Source of the DNA: Desulfarculus baarsii DSM 2075
GTDB taxonomy: Bacteria; Desulfobacterota; Desulfarculia; Desulfarculales; Desulfarculaceae
Direction: 5' to 3'
DNA: 64,000 bases
NCBI RefSeq assembly: GCF_000143965.1
Contig: NC_014365.1
Span: forward strand, 1,391,501-1,455,500
In this document: positions 17,194 to 25,741 of the stretch, piece by piece
How the letters are laid out: each line of letters begins with the position of its first letter
Numbering within the stretch: position 1 is the first letter of the stretch
Made by a program: the position numbers and the translations under genes
The notes under the pieces: model-generated
What the model saw: the letters and a program-made list of their open reading frames with translations, nothing else
What the model was told of the DNA's origin: nothing
Databases searched by the model: none

Positions 17194-17904
17194 CTACGCC
17201 GCGGCCAAGGCGCGCTCGGCCATCTCCGCCAGCCAGAAATGCAACGGCAGCATGCCGCTCCAGCGCTCCAGGCAATAATCCACCAACGCCGCCGACCGGG
17301 CCGCGTCGGGCAATGGCTCATCCACGCCCACCCACAGGCCGGTGTAGCGCGCCAGCGCCGCGCGGGGGTGATCCGGGTCGACGCCACGCGGAACACGCTT
17401 GAGCTTTTGCCCGTCGACCACGCCGCCCCGCGCGCCGACCTGGGCCAAGGCCCGCTCCAGGGCCGGCCCACGTTGGGGGTGCAGCACATCGCTGCGGTAT
17501 TGTTCGATCTGGGCCCTGGAAAAACCGTAAATCCCCGCGCCCAGCATCAGCCGGCCCGGCTCGAAATGCAGATAAAACCCCGAGCACTCCATGCGCGGCC
17601 CCTGGCCCTCCCACAGCCACAGGCCCAGATGATCCTTGAACGGGCTTTTGTCACGGGCAAAGCGCGTATCGCGAAAAATTTTGAAAATCGACTTGTTGAC
17701 CATGGGCTCGGCGTGGATGCCCGGGACCATCTGGGCCATGGGCGGGCTCAGTTCGGCCACCAGGGCCTTGGCCGGCCGCAGGATCAGCTCGTCGTATTGT
17801 TTGCGGTGCTCCTCGAACCAGGGCTTGTTGTTGTTCTGGGCCAAGGCGCGGAAAAAGTCCTCGGCCTGGAGGCTGAAGCCGTTGAAGCGATCGGTTGGGC
17901 TCAT
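17194..17904 (-). CDS. DUF2461 family protein
   Basis: A 236-aa protein of the DUF2461 (TIGR02453) family; function unknown. Characteristic stretches are FFRALAQNNNKPWFEEHRKQY, IFRDTRFARDKSPFKDHLGLW, and GFYLHFEPGRLMLGAGIY. The ATG at 17904 is preferred to the longer frame from 17967, since AAGGA lies nine bases upstream and the family normally starts close to this point. It is convergent with the GtrII-like gene, 23 bp apart. Confidence 0.88.
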   Translation of the reverse strand: MSPTDRFNGFSLQAEDFFRALAQNNNKPWFEEHRKQYDELILRPAKALVAELSPPMAQMVPGIHAEPMVNKSIFKIFRDTRFARDKSPFKDHLGLWLWEGQGPRMECSGFYLHFEPGRLMLGAGIYGFSRAQIEQYRSDVLHPQRGPALERALAQVGARGGVVDGQKLKRVPRGVDPDHPRAALARYTGLWVGVDEPLPDAARSAALVDYCLERWSGMLPLHFWLAEMAERALAAA

Positions 17905-18036
17905 GGGCTGGCGTCCTTTGCGAGGGTGGTTTGCGGGCCACGACGCCTTGAAGTATGAGCCCGACATTGGATATCGGTCAAGGGCCGGCCGCCGCGAACG
18001 GCTCCTGGGCGCGGTCGCGGCGGCCGGTGAGGGCGC

Positions 18037-20697
18037 TTAGAACGCCTGTTGGTAAACCTCCAGCACGGCCATGGGGTCGGCCACGGGCCGGGGATTGGTC
18101 AGGTTGGAGGGATCGACCAGGGCGTGCATGGCGCACTCGGCCAGGGCCTCCTCGGGCACGCCCATGGCCTTGAGGCTCATGGGAGCCTCGACGGCGCGCA
18201 TGAGCTGCTCCAGGGCGTCGGCCCCGGCCAGGGCGGCGTCACGCGGGGCGATGTCCAGCACGTTGACGCCTAGGGCGGCGGCGATCTCGACCAGGGCCTC
18301 GGTGGCGTGATCGACGTTGAAGCGCATGACCTTGGGCAGCAAAATGCCGCAGGCCGCGCCGTGGGGCACGCCGTATAGGGCGCCCACGGTGTGGGCCATG
18401 GCGTGGGCCAGGCCGATGCCGGCCACGGCGAAGGCCTTGCCGGCCACGGTGGCGGCCACCTGGAGGTTGCTCATGACGCGCAGGTCGCGGTCACCGCTGG
18501 CGGCCTTGGGCAGGTTGCGGGCGATGAGCCGGATGGCCTGCAAGGCGTGACCGTCGCTGATGGGGTTGGCGGTCTTGCTCATCATGGCCTCGCAGGCGTG
18601 GGTCATGGCGTCCATGGCCGTGGCCACCATCAGCCCGGCGGGCAGGTCGGCCACCAGGCAGGGGTCGAGCACGGCCACCTGGGGGTAGATGTAGGGGTCG
18701 GCGATGAAGACCTTGCGGCTGAGACCCTCGTGGCGCACCACCGAAACGGCCGTGGCCTCGCTGCCGGTGCCCACGGTTGTGGGCACCACGATGTGCGGCG
18801 TGACCGGCTTGGTCAGGCGGAAAAAGGCGTAGTGATCGACGGCCTTGCCGCCCTGATCGAGAATCACCGTCACCCACTTGGCCGTGTCGATGACGCTGCC
18901 GCCGCCGACGCTGACGATCAGGTCGGCCTTGGCCGCGCGGGCGGCGTCGGCGGCCGCGTCGACGGTGGCCAGGCTGGTGTCCTGGGGGATGTCGCTGAAG
19001 ACGCCCACGCAATAGCCGCCCAGGGCGGCGATGACCTTGGCGGCCAGGCCGACGGCGAGCACGCCGGCGTCGGTGAGCACGAAGGCCCGCTGGCAGCCCA
19101 TGCGCGCGATGTCGGCGCAGATGGAGGCCACCGCGCCGGGGCCGCAGTTGACCTTGGTCGGGGTGATGTATTGGAACGAGGCGGCCTTGGGCTGGTCGAG
19201 CAGCAACTGGAAGCCCATGTGGGCCGAGGGTTCGGCCGTGGCCGCCACGTGCACGCGCTTGACCTCGGTGTATTCGGCCAGGCCGTGGTGGCCCAGCTCG
19301 CGGCCGACGCCCGATTGCTTGTAACCGCCAAAGGGGCAGAAATCGCCAAAGGCGTGGTAGTTGTTGACCCACATCGTGCCGGTGCGCACGCCGGCGGCGA
19401 TGCGTTCGGCCCGGCCGGTGTCGGTGGTCCAGACGCCGCCGGCCAAGCCGTAGATGCTGTCGTTGGCGATGGCGATGGCCTCGTCGTCGTCGTCGAACTT
19501 GATCACGCTGACCACCGGCCCGAAGATCTCCTCCTGGGCGATGCGCATTTTGTTGTCGACGCCGCCGAAGATGGTCGGCTCGTAAAAGAAGCCGCCCTCC
19601 AGGCCGGGCACCACGGCCCGCTTGCCGCCGCAGAGCAGCTCGGCGCCTTCGTCCTTGCCGATCTGCACATAGCTTTCGACGGTGTTGAGCTGGGTCTGGC
19701 TGACCAGGGGGCCCATCTGGGTGGCGTAATCGAGCTGGTAGCCGATGCGGATATCCTTGACCCGCGCCAGATAACGCTCCATGAACTGGTCGTAGATCTT
19801 GGCGTGCACCAGCAGCCGCGTGCCCGATTCGCAGACCTGGCCGCCGTGGAAGAACGTGCCGTAGAGCCCGCCGTCGACGGCCATGTCCAGGCGGGCGTCA
19901 TCGAGGATGATGTTGGCCGACTTGCCGCCCAATTCCAGGGTCACTTTTTTGACCGTATCGGAGGCCAGCTTCATGATCTGGCGGCCCACCTCGGTGGAGC
20001 CGGTGAAGGCGATCTTGTCGACCTCGGGGTGGGTGCAGAGCACGCGGCCCAGCGCGCCGCCCGGCCCGGCGATGACGTTGACCACGCCGTCGGGGATGGG
20101 GCTTTCCTTGACCACCTCGGCCAGGATCAGCGCCGAAAGGGGCGTGTTGCTGGCGGGCTTGAGCACGATGGTGTTGCCCATGATGATGGCCTGGGCCACC
20201 TTCCACAGGGCCATGGTCAGGGGGAAGTTCCAGGGGATGATGCCCACGCACACGCCCATGGCCTCGCGGCGCACGTAGTCACGGCCGGGGAAAAACGGAT
20301 TGCCGCTGGGCTGGAGCTCCTCGGTCCAGGGGAAGCTCTTGGCCGCGTAGTAGGCGAGGTTGCGCATCATCGATGCGCCCAGCAGCACGTCGGTGGCGGT
20401 GCGGGCGACAACGCCGCCGGAGTTCATCGACTCGGTCATGGCCAGGCGCACGCCGTGGTTGGTCATACGGTCGGCCAGCTCCATCACCAGCCGTGAGCGC
20501 TCCATGGGCGGCATTTGGGGCCAGCCCGAGCGCTCGAAGGCCCGGCGGGCGGCCATGATCGCCGCCTCGGCCTCGGCCGCGCCCGCCTGGGCCACGGTGG
20601 CCATGGGCAGGCCCGTGCCGGGGTCGATGGTCTCGAAGGTCGCGCCGTCGGCGGCTTCGACGAACTGGCCGTCGATAAATAGCTTGTAATGTTCCAA
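18037..20697 (-). CDS. Fusion of NAD-dependent aldehyde dehydrogenase and iron-type alcohol dehydrogenase
   Basis: An 886-aa two-enzyme protein. The first roughly 490 residues are a classical aldehyde dehydrogenase, with NAD site IIPWNFPLTMALWK and FTGSTEVG, general-base Glu in VTLELGGKSAN, and nucleophile Cys in GGQVCESGTRL. After a short linker, the remaining 370 residues are a group III alcohol dehydrogenase with GGGSVIDTAK, PTTVGTGSEAT, and metal ligands in MDAMTHACEA and GLAHAMAHTVGALYGVPHGA. The Cys-Glu pair marks a hydrolytic (acid-forming) aldehyde dehydrogenase, so this is not AdhE, whose aldehyde half is CoA-acylating. The likely role is alcohol to carboxylate via a channelled aldehyde. 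Start TTG at 20697 has GGGAGG six bases upstream; ATG at 20721 has no ribosome site. A LysR gene is divergent. Confidence 0.9.
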   Translation of the reverse strand: MEHYKLFIDGQFVEAADGATFETIDPGTGLPMATVAQAGAAEAEAAIMAARRAFERSGWPQMPPMERSRLVMELADRMTNHGVRLAMTESMNSGGVVARTATDVLLGASMMRNLAYYAAKSFPWTEELQPSGNPFFPGRDYVRREAMGVCVGIIPWNFPLTMALWKVAQAIIMGNTIVLKPASNTPLSALILAEVVKESPIPDGVVNVIAGPGGALGRVLCTHPEVDKIAFTGSTEVGRQIMKLASDTVKKVTLELGGKSANIILDDARLDMAVDGGLYGTFFHGGQVCESGTRLLVHAKIYDQFMERYLARVKDIRIGYQLDYATQMGPLVSQTQLNTVESYVQIGKDEGAELLCGGKRAVVPGLEGGFFYEPTIFGGVDNKMRIAQEEIFGPVVSVIKFDDDDEAIAIANDSIYGLAGGVWTTDTGRAERIAAGVRTGTMWVNNYHAFGDFCPFGGYKQSGVGRELGHHGLAEYTEVKRVHVAATAEPSAHMGFQLLLDQPKAASFQYITPTKVNCGPGAVASICADIARMGCQRAFVLTDAGVLAVGLAAKVIAALGGYCVGVFSDIPQDTSLATVDAAADAARAAKADLIVSVGGGSVIDTAKWVTVILDQGGKAVDHYAFFRLTKPVTPHIVVPTTVGTGSEATAVSVVRHEGLSRKVFIADPYIYPQVAVLDPCLVADLPAGLMVATAMDAMTHACEAMMSKTANPISDGHALQAIRLIARNLPKAASGDRDLRVMSNLQVAATVAGKAFAVAGIGLAHAMAHTVGALYGVPHGAACGILLPKVMRFNVDHATEALVEIAAALGVNVLDIAPRDAALAGADALEQLMRAVEAPMSLKAMGVPEEALAECAMHALVDPSNLTNPRPVADPMAVLEVYQQAF

Positions 20698-20858
20698 ACT
20701 GGCCCTCCCATCAATGGACATAAGAATTTATTTGACCGATCGACCGGCCAATCGGCCCGGCGGGGGCGGCGTCGCCCATGGGCCGTGGCGCGCCCGAAGC
20801 TGGCTGGTTGCGGGTTTTCACGAGGCGCACAAATACTATGCAAAAGGAGGGAGCTATA

Positions 20859-20902
20859 ATTCAAATGAATAATTTTCCGGCTTATGATAACCAAAAGTTA
20901 TC
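20859..20902. promoter_or_regulatory. Two palindromes in the divergent promoter region, LysR operator candidates
   Basis: GATAAC-CAAAA-GTTATC (20886-20902) is a perfect inverted repeat that fits the LysR-family T-N11-A box. A second palindrome, ATTCA-AA-TGAAT (20859-20870), lies 27 bp (2.6 helical turns) to the left, towards the fusion gene. The pair resembles the recognition and activation sites of LysR regulators. Confidence 0.6.
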
Positions 20903-20922
20903 GCAAGCATGGGAGCGCGCCG

Positions 20923-21870
20923 ATGATCGACGTCCGTCAACTGAGCCACGCGGCGGCCCTGGCCAAGTTTGGCAACTATCGCCGGGCGGCCCAGGCCCTG
21001 TTCATCACCCAGCCGGCCCTGACCAAGAGCATCCAGAACCTGGAGCGCGAACTGGACGTGCGCCTGTTCGAGCGCCGCGCCGACGGCGTGACGCCCACCG
21101 AGTTTGGCGCGGCCATCGTGGCGGCGGCGGCGCGCATCCTGCCCCAGATCGACGACATCGAAAACGAGATGGAGCTGCTCAAGGGCCTGGGCAAGGGCCG
21201 GCTGAACGTGGGTTGCGATCCGTTCTTCGCCGAGGTCTACATGGCCCCGGCCCTGGGTTCGCTTTTGGCCCGGCACCCCAGCTTGCGCATCCGCGCCGAG
21301 GTCATCGCCTGGGACGTGATCCTGGAGCTTTTGCTGGAGCGCAAGCTGGACGTGGTCATCGGCGTGCCCACCGAAAATCTCGATCCAAGCCTGAGTTTCA
21401 TCAAGATCGACGGCTTTCCCGAGATAACCTATTTCTGCCGGCCGGGGCACCCCTTGCTGGGCCGCGGGCCCATCGCGCCGCGGGAGCTAGCGCCTTTTCC
21501 TACCGTGGGCATCAAAACACACCCATGGTGGCTGAAATGGTTTGCCGAATCCATCGATGAAGCCGTCGAAAGCGAGGCCGTCACCCACCGTCACTTCGTG
21601 CAGTGCGACAATTTGAGCGTGATCATGACCATCGTCAAATCCAGCGACGCCATCAGCGGCGCGGCCAGCGGCGTGGTCGAAAAAGACATCGTTGCCGGCC
21701 GCTTGCGCCGCCTGCCGCTGATCCTGCCGCCCTATCCGCCGCTGTCGTTTGGCCTGGCCTACCTCCGCGAGCGCATCATGGCCCCGGCGGCCCGGGCGCT
21801 CATCGACGAACTGGTGGCCCTGGCCCAGAGCCTGGGCTGGGCGGTCGACGCCCCGGGCTCCCGGCCCTGA
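20923..21870 (+). CDS. LysR family transcriptional regulator
   Basis: A 315-aa regulator. The winged helix-turn-helix is at residues 1-60 (MIDVRQLSHAAALAKFGNYRRAAQALFITQPALTKSIQNLERELDVRLFERR). The periplasmic-binding-like effector domain spans about 90-300 (GRLNVGCDPFFAEVYM, VVIGVPTENLDP). The ATG at 20923 has GGGAG seven bases upstream. It is divergent from the aldehyde/alcohol dehydrogenase fusion and most likely controls it in response to an alcohol, aldehyde or acid; the effector cannot be read from sequence. Confidence 0.93.
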   Translation: MIDVRQLSHAAALAKFGNYRRAAQALFITQPALTKSIQNLERELDVRLFERRADGVTPTEFGAAIVAAAARILPQIDDIENEMELLKGLGKGRLNVGCDPFFAEVYMAPALGSLLARHPSLRIRAEVIAWDVILELLLERKLDVVIGVPTENLDPSLSFIKIDGFPEITYFCRPGHPLLGRGPIAPRELAPFPTVGIKTHPWWLKWFAESIDEAVESEAVTHRHFVQCDNLSVIMTIVKSSDAISGAASGVVEKDIVAGRLRRLPLILPPYPPLSFGLAYLRERIMAPAARALIDELVALAQSLGWAVDAPGSRP

Positions 21871-21884
21871 TGACCGCGCTACGC

Positions 21885-21917
21885 AAAAAGGCCGGAGCGG
21901 ATCGCTCCGCTCCGGCC
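21885..21917 (-). terminator. Terminator at the end of the feo-porin operon
   Basis: A perfect 12-bp stem (21890-21901 with 21906-21917) closes a TCGC loop. On the minus strand it is followed by TTTTT. It lies 20 bp beyond the porin stop. Confidence 0.9.
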
Positions 21918-21936
21918 ACTGGGGAGAAAAGGCCGT

Positions 21937-23184
21937 TTAGAATCCGATGGCCAACTGCGTGGTGAAGAGGTCTCTTTCGTCCTCGGTGTCTTGGAACTCG
22001 CCGTGGAGGTACTCGACGCTGAGGGTGGTGTCGGGCAGGAACATCCAGGAAGCGCCGACGCCGAACTGGTGTTCGGGCTCCTTGTCGCCCAGGTTGTCGC
22101 TGCCCTCGTAACGGGCGGCGAAGGTCCATTCCTCGAAGGGCATGTAGGCCAGTTCGATGTTGTAGGCGTAGGGCTTGCCGTCGCTGTCGGTCATGTAGTC
22201 CAACTCGCCGGCCTTGAAGTCGTCGATGGCCGAGATGTACTCGGCGGTGAAGGCCACGCACATGTACTGGGCGCTCAACATGGCCGACCAGCCGGCGACC
22301 AGGTCTTGCAGGCTCTGATCGACGACGTACTCGCTGAGGTTGCCGCTGGCGATGTTGTTGGTGTAGGCCAGGCCGAAGTTGAGGTCGACGTCCTCGCCGA
22401 GGGCGCCTTCGGGGGCGTCGAACTGGGCGCGGGCGTAGAAGGTGTTGATGTTGTTGTCGGGGGCGTCGCTGGATTCATGGACGTCGGAGTTGAAAATGCC
22501 CACGCCCACGTTGAACCAGTCCTGGGCCCAGCCGACCTCGGCCGCGGTGGCCTGGGTCTCGAAGACATTCTGGGTGATGGGGTCGCTGATCAGGTTGCTT
22601 TCGAACAGGCCGATGGCCGGGTACATGCGACCGCCCAGGAAATAGGCCGGGATGTCGTCGGTCTGGCCCAGCAGGATGTAGGCCTCGTCGATGTTCATGG
22701 GGTCGGTGTCGCCCTCTTCATAGAGCATGTGCACCAGGCCCTTGACGTATTTGTTGATGTCGGCCTCGATGAACACCTCGGCGGTGGCCAGGGTGAAGTC
22801 GCTCTCGGAGGCGCTCTTGCCGTGCTTGGGCTTGAAGTTGGAGTAGGCGCCCTCCAGCTCGACGGCGCCGTAGATCTTCAGGCGCTTGCCCGCGTCGCTG
22901 AGCAGCCCGCCCGCCACTTGCTCGCCCTTGGCCAGTTGGGCCTGCTCGGACATCTTCAGCGAATGCGCGCTGGTCGCCTGAGCCTCCTGGGCCGCCTTTT
23001 GGGCGTCGGCCGCCGAGGTGTTGGCCTTTTCCAGGGCCTGCTCCAGGGTCGAGACGCGCTCCTTGAGGGCGCGCAACTCATTCAGCAGGGCCTGGGTGTC
23101 GGCGTCGGCGGCGAAAGCGGCCGCCGGGGTCACCAACATCGCGGCCGCCGCCAGCCAAGCCGCGACTTTGAGTTTTACCTTCAT
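21937..23184 (-). CDS. LbtU-family outer-membrane siderophore porin
   Basis: A 415-aa secreted protein. Signal peptide MKVKLKVAAWLAAAAMLVTP ends near residue 25 (AFAAD). A coiled-coil stretch follows (about 30-90, LLNELRALKERVSTLEQALEK). The rest is an acidic, aromatic-rich beta-barrel ending in the C-terminal Phe usual for outer-membrane proteins (LFTTQLAIGF). The barrel pattern (VEVFIEAD-type strands, YILLGQTDDIPAYFLGGRMYPAIGLFESNLI) is that of LbtU, the legiobactin receptor of Legionella; family members in Deltaproteobacteria are uncharacterised. It is the last gene of the feo run, 39 bp after the 42-aa protein, with GGAGAAG as ribosome site. Confidence 0.82.
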   Translation of the reverse strand: MKVKLKVAAWLAAAAMLVTPAAAFAADADTQALLNELRALKERVSTLEQALEKANTSAADAQKAAQEAQATSAHSLKMSEQAQLAKGEQVAGGLLSDAGKRLKIYGAVELEGAYSNFKPKHGKSASESDFTLATAEVFIEADINKYVKGLVHMLYEEGDTDPMNIDEAYILLGQTDDIPAYFLGGRMYPAIGLFESNLISDPITQNVFETQATAAEVGWAQDWFNVGVGIFNSDVHESSDAPDNNINTFYARAQFDAPEGALGEDVDLNFGLAYTNNIASGNLSEYVVDQSLQDLVAGWSAMLSAQYMCVAFTAEYISAIDDFKAGELDYMTDSDGKPYAYNIELAYMPFEEWTFAARYEGSDNLGDKEPEHQFGVGASWMFLPDTTLSVEYLHGEFQDTEDERDLFTTQLAIGF

Positions 23185-23223
23185 CCTAACTTCTCCTTTC
23201 CGGTTTGCATGATCGACCGCCGG

Positions 23224-23352
23224 CTAGTCGCGGGCGGTCTTTTCGCCCTTGTCCTCCTTGCAGCGGCAGTTGCGGCAATCGCCGTTGCAGCCGCAGCCCT
23301 TGCCAGCTTCCAGACCAGGTTTCTGCGGCGCGCCGCCGTTGTTTTCAGACAT
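23224..23352 (-). CDS. Small Cys-rich protein, 42 aa
   Basis: MSENNGGAPQKPGLEAGKGC begins a 42-residue hydrophilic protein with five cysteines in GCGCNGDCRNCRC, so it probably binds a metal. AGGAG stands just before the ATG at 23352. It lies between the FeoB-associated membrane protein and the porin in the same direction. No family is recognised with certainty, and it could be a cytoplasmic iron-handling partner of FeoB. The size makes the call tentative, but the ribosome site and position are good. Confidence 0.6.
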   Translation of the reverse strand: MSENNGGAPQKPGLEAGKGCGCNGDCRNCRCKEDKGEKTARD

Positions 23353-23420
23353 GGACTTCTCCTCTCCCGGCCCCATGCCGGGTGTTTGCAGCCTTTTAAT
23401 CCGGCCGGTGGGGGCCCGGT

Positions 23421-23594
23421 TCAGTGGCCCTGGCAATCGCAGCCGTCGCGCTTGGCCGACTTTTGCTCGCAAGACCCGCCGCAGCCGCAGCCGCAGTCAC
23501 CGCCGGTCTTGCCCGACATCTGCCGCCAATAGCGCCAACCCAACCAGCCAACCGCCCCGGCCACCACCACGATGGCCACCACCAGATCCAACAT
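23421..23594 (-). CDS. FeoB-associated Cys-rich membrane protein
   Basis: A 57-aa protein with one N-terminal membrane helix (LDLVVAIVVVAGAVGWLGW) and a cytoplasmic Cys-rich tail (GDCGCGCGGSC, DGCDC). This is the architecture of the FeoB-associated family, which in other bacteria is encoded next to feoB and may receive or gate Fe(II). The ATG at 23594 begins 5 bases after the feoB stop, implying coupled translation. Confidence 0.8.
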   Translation of the reverse strand: MLDLVVAIVVVAGAVGWLGWRYWRQMSGKTGGDCGCGCGGSCEQKSAKRDGCDCQGH

Positions 23595-23599
23595 CGCTT

Positions 23600-25741
23600 T
23601 CAGCCCAATCCCAGGGCCATGCCGCCCCGATAGACCGCCAAGGCCAGCACGTAGGCCAAGGCGGTGGTGTAGGCCACCGAGAACAAGGCCCACTTCCACG
23701 AGCCCGCCTCTTTTTTGATCACCGCCACCGTGACAAAGCACGGCGCGTAAATCATCACGAAGATCATCAAGGCCATGGCCTTGAGCGGGCCCCAACCAGG
23801 CTCGCGGGCCAGGCGCTGAGCCAGGCCTTCGGTCTCCTCGGGATCGACCTCGCCCATGCTGTAGGCCGTGCCCAGGGTGGCCACCACCACCTCCTTGGCC
23901 GCGAAACCGCCCACCAGGGCCACGTTGGTGCGCCAGTCAAAGCCCAGCGGCGACATCAGGCCGTCCAGGCCCTGGCCGATGCGCCCGGCCAGCGAGTGGG
24001 CCAGTTGGGCCTGGGCCATGTCCTGCTCTACGGTGGCCTTGGCCTCGTCACTGGCGGCGGCCGCGACCTTTTGCTCCCACTGGGCGGCTTGCTCCTCGGG
24101 CAGGCCGGGGAAGCTCATCATGGCCCACATCACGATGCTGATGCCCAGAATCACCGTGCCGGCCTTTTTGATGTATTGCCAGGTGCGCTCCCAGGTGTGG
24201 ATCGCAAGCCCGCGCCAGGTGGGCAGACGATAGGGCGGCAGTTCCATGACAAAGGGCGCGGCCTCGCCACGCAGCACCGTCCAGCGCAGCAAACGCGCCG
24301 CCAGCAGGGCGATCGACCACGAAACCAGCGTCAGGGCGAACATCATCTGGGCCTGGTGCGCGGCGAAAAAGGCCGAGATCAAAAGGGCGTAGACCGGCAG
24401 CTTGGCCCCGCAGTTCATCATCGGCACGGTGAGGATGGTGGCCAGACGGGCCTTGGGATCCTTGAGCGTGCGGGTGGCCATCACGCCGGGCACGGCGCAG
24501 CCGCCGCTGATGCCGCCGCTGACGATCATGGCCATGACCGAGTTGCCGTGCAGGCCAAAGCCGCGCAAAACGCGGTCGACCAAAAAGGCCACCCGGGCCA
24601 GATAGCCGGTGTCTTCCATGAAAGCGATGGCCAAAAACATGAACATGATCAGCGGCACGAAGCCCAACACGCCGCCCACGCCGTCGATGACCCCGCTGAC
24701 CACCAGCGATCGCACGAATCCGTCGGGCAAGGTCGCCTCGGCCGCGCCGCCCAACCAGCCGATCAGGCCCTCCAGCCAGGCCACCGGGGCCTCGCTGGCC
24801 CAGAAAACGAACTCATAGACGCCGTAGAGCACCGCCAGCAAAAACAGCGGGCCGATCAAGCGGTTGGTCAGCACCTTGTCGATCTTGTCGCTGAGCTCCA
24901 GGCGGCGGGCCCTGGTCTCGCGCACGGCCTGGCGATAGACGCCGCCGATGTAGCCGTAGCGGCCGTCGGAGATGACGCCGGCCGGGTCGTCGTCGGCGGT
25001 CTTGGCGATGTGATCGGCCAATTTCTGGCGTAGCGGCTCCAGCTTGTCCGCCAGGCCGGGATCGCCGCCCACCTGGCGGATCACCTCTTCGTCGCCCTCC
25101 AGCAGCTTGACGCCCACCCAGCGCGGCGACAGCGGGCCCCAGGCCAGGCTCTGACCACTGAAGTTCTCCACCAGCTTGGCCAGGGCCTGATCGACGTCGT
25201 GGCCATAGGAAAGCTCCAGCGGTTTCCATTCCTTGCGCTCGGCGGCCACCTGGGCGGCGGCGTCGAGGAGCTCTTTCATGCCCTTACCGCCACGGGCCAC
25301 GGTGGGCACCACCGGCACACCCAGCAGTTGGCTCAGCTTGGCCACGTCGATCTGTAGGCCGCGGGCCTCGGCCACGTCGATCATGTTCAGGGCGATGACC
25401 AGCGGCGCGCCCAGCTCCATGAACTGCACGGCCAGGTAGAGGTTGCGCTCCAGGTTGGCGGCGTCGACCACGTCGATGATCACATCGGGCCGCTGTTGGA
25501 TGATGAAATTGCGCGCGACGACTTCCTCGAGCGAGTAGGCGGTCAGGCTGTATGTTCCGGGCAGGTCGACCACCTCGATGGTCTGCTGGCCGTGGCGGAC
25601 CTGGCCCCATTTTTTTTCGACCGTCACGCCGGGGTAGTTGCCCACGTGCTGGCGCGCGCCGGTGAGGGCGTTGAACATCGAGGTCTTGCCGGAATTGGGG
25701 TTGCCGGCCAGGGCCACGGTGAAGCCGCGTTTTTCCGTCAT
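23600..25741 (-). CDS. feoB: Ferrous iron transporter B
   Basis: A 713-aa inner-membrane Fe(II) transporter. The cytoplasmic G domain has VALAGNPNSGKTSMFNAL (G1), VDLPGTYSL (G3) and LNMIDVAEARG (G4, NMID form). The membrane half has the two gate motifs, GFVPLIMFMF and the conserved GGCAVPGVMATRT and VPMMNCGAKLPVY, followed by GGFAAKEVVVATLGT. The ATG at 25741 overlaps the feoA stop as ATGA; the frame is open further upstream, but that part lies within feoA. Length is normal for the family. Confidence 0.97.
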   Translation of the reverse strand: MTEKRGFTVALAGNPNSGKTSMFNALTGARQHVGNYPGVTVEKKWGQVRHGQQTIEVVDLPGTYSLTAYSLEEVVARNFIIQQRPDVIIDVVDAANLERNLYLAVQFMELGAPLVIALNMIDVAEARGLQIDVAKLSQLLGVPVVPTVARGGKGMKELLDAAAQVAAERKEWKPLELSYGHDVDQALAKLVENFSGQSLAWGPLSPRWVGVKLLEGDEEVIRQVGGDPGLADKLEPLRQKLADHIAKTADDDPAGVISDGRYGYIGGVYRQAVRETRARRLELSDKIDKVLTNRLIGPLFLLAVLYGVYEFVFWASEAPVAWLEGLIGWLGGAAEATLPDGFVRSLVVSGVIDGVGGVLGFVPLIMFMFLAIAFMEDTGYLARVAFLVDRVLRGFGLHGNSVMAMIVSGGISGGCAVPGVMATRTLKDPKARLATILTVPMMNCGAKLPVYALLISAFFAAHQAQMMFALTLVSWSIALLAARLLRWTVLRGEAAPFVMELPPYRLPTWRGLAIHTWERTWQYIKKAGTVILGISIVMWAMMSFPGLPEEQAAQWEQKVAAAASDEAKATVEQDMAQAQLAHSLAGRIGQGLDGLMSPLGFDWRTNVALVGGFAAKEVVVATLGTAYSMGEVDPEETEGLAQRLAREPGWGPLKAMALMIFVMIYAPCFVTVAVIKKEAGSWKWALFSVAYTTALAYVLALAVYRGGMALGLG

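Noticed and set aside
18391-20496. 701-codon plus-strand frame opposite the dehydrogenase fusion
   Set aside because: It is an antisense shadow of a protein with clear catalytic motifs; its own sequence is Gly/His/Asp-rich and domainless.
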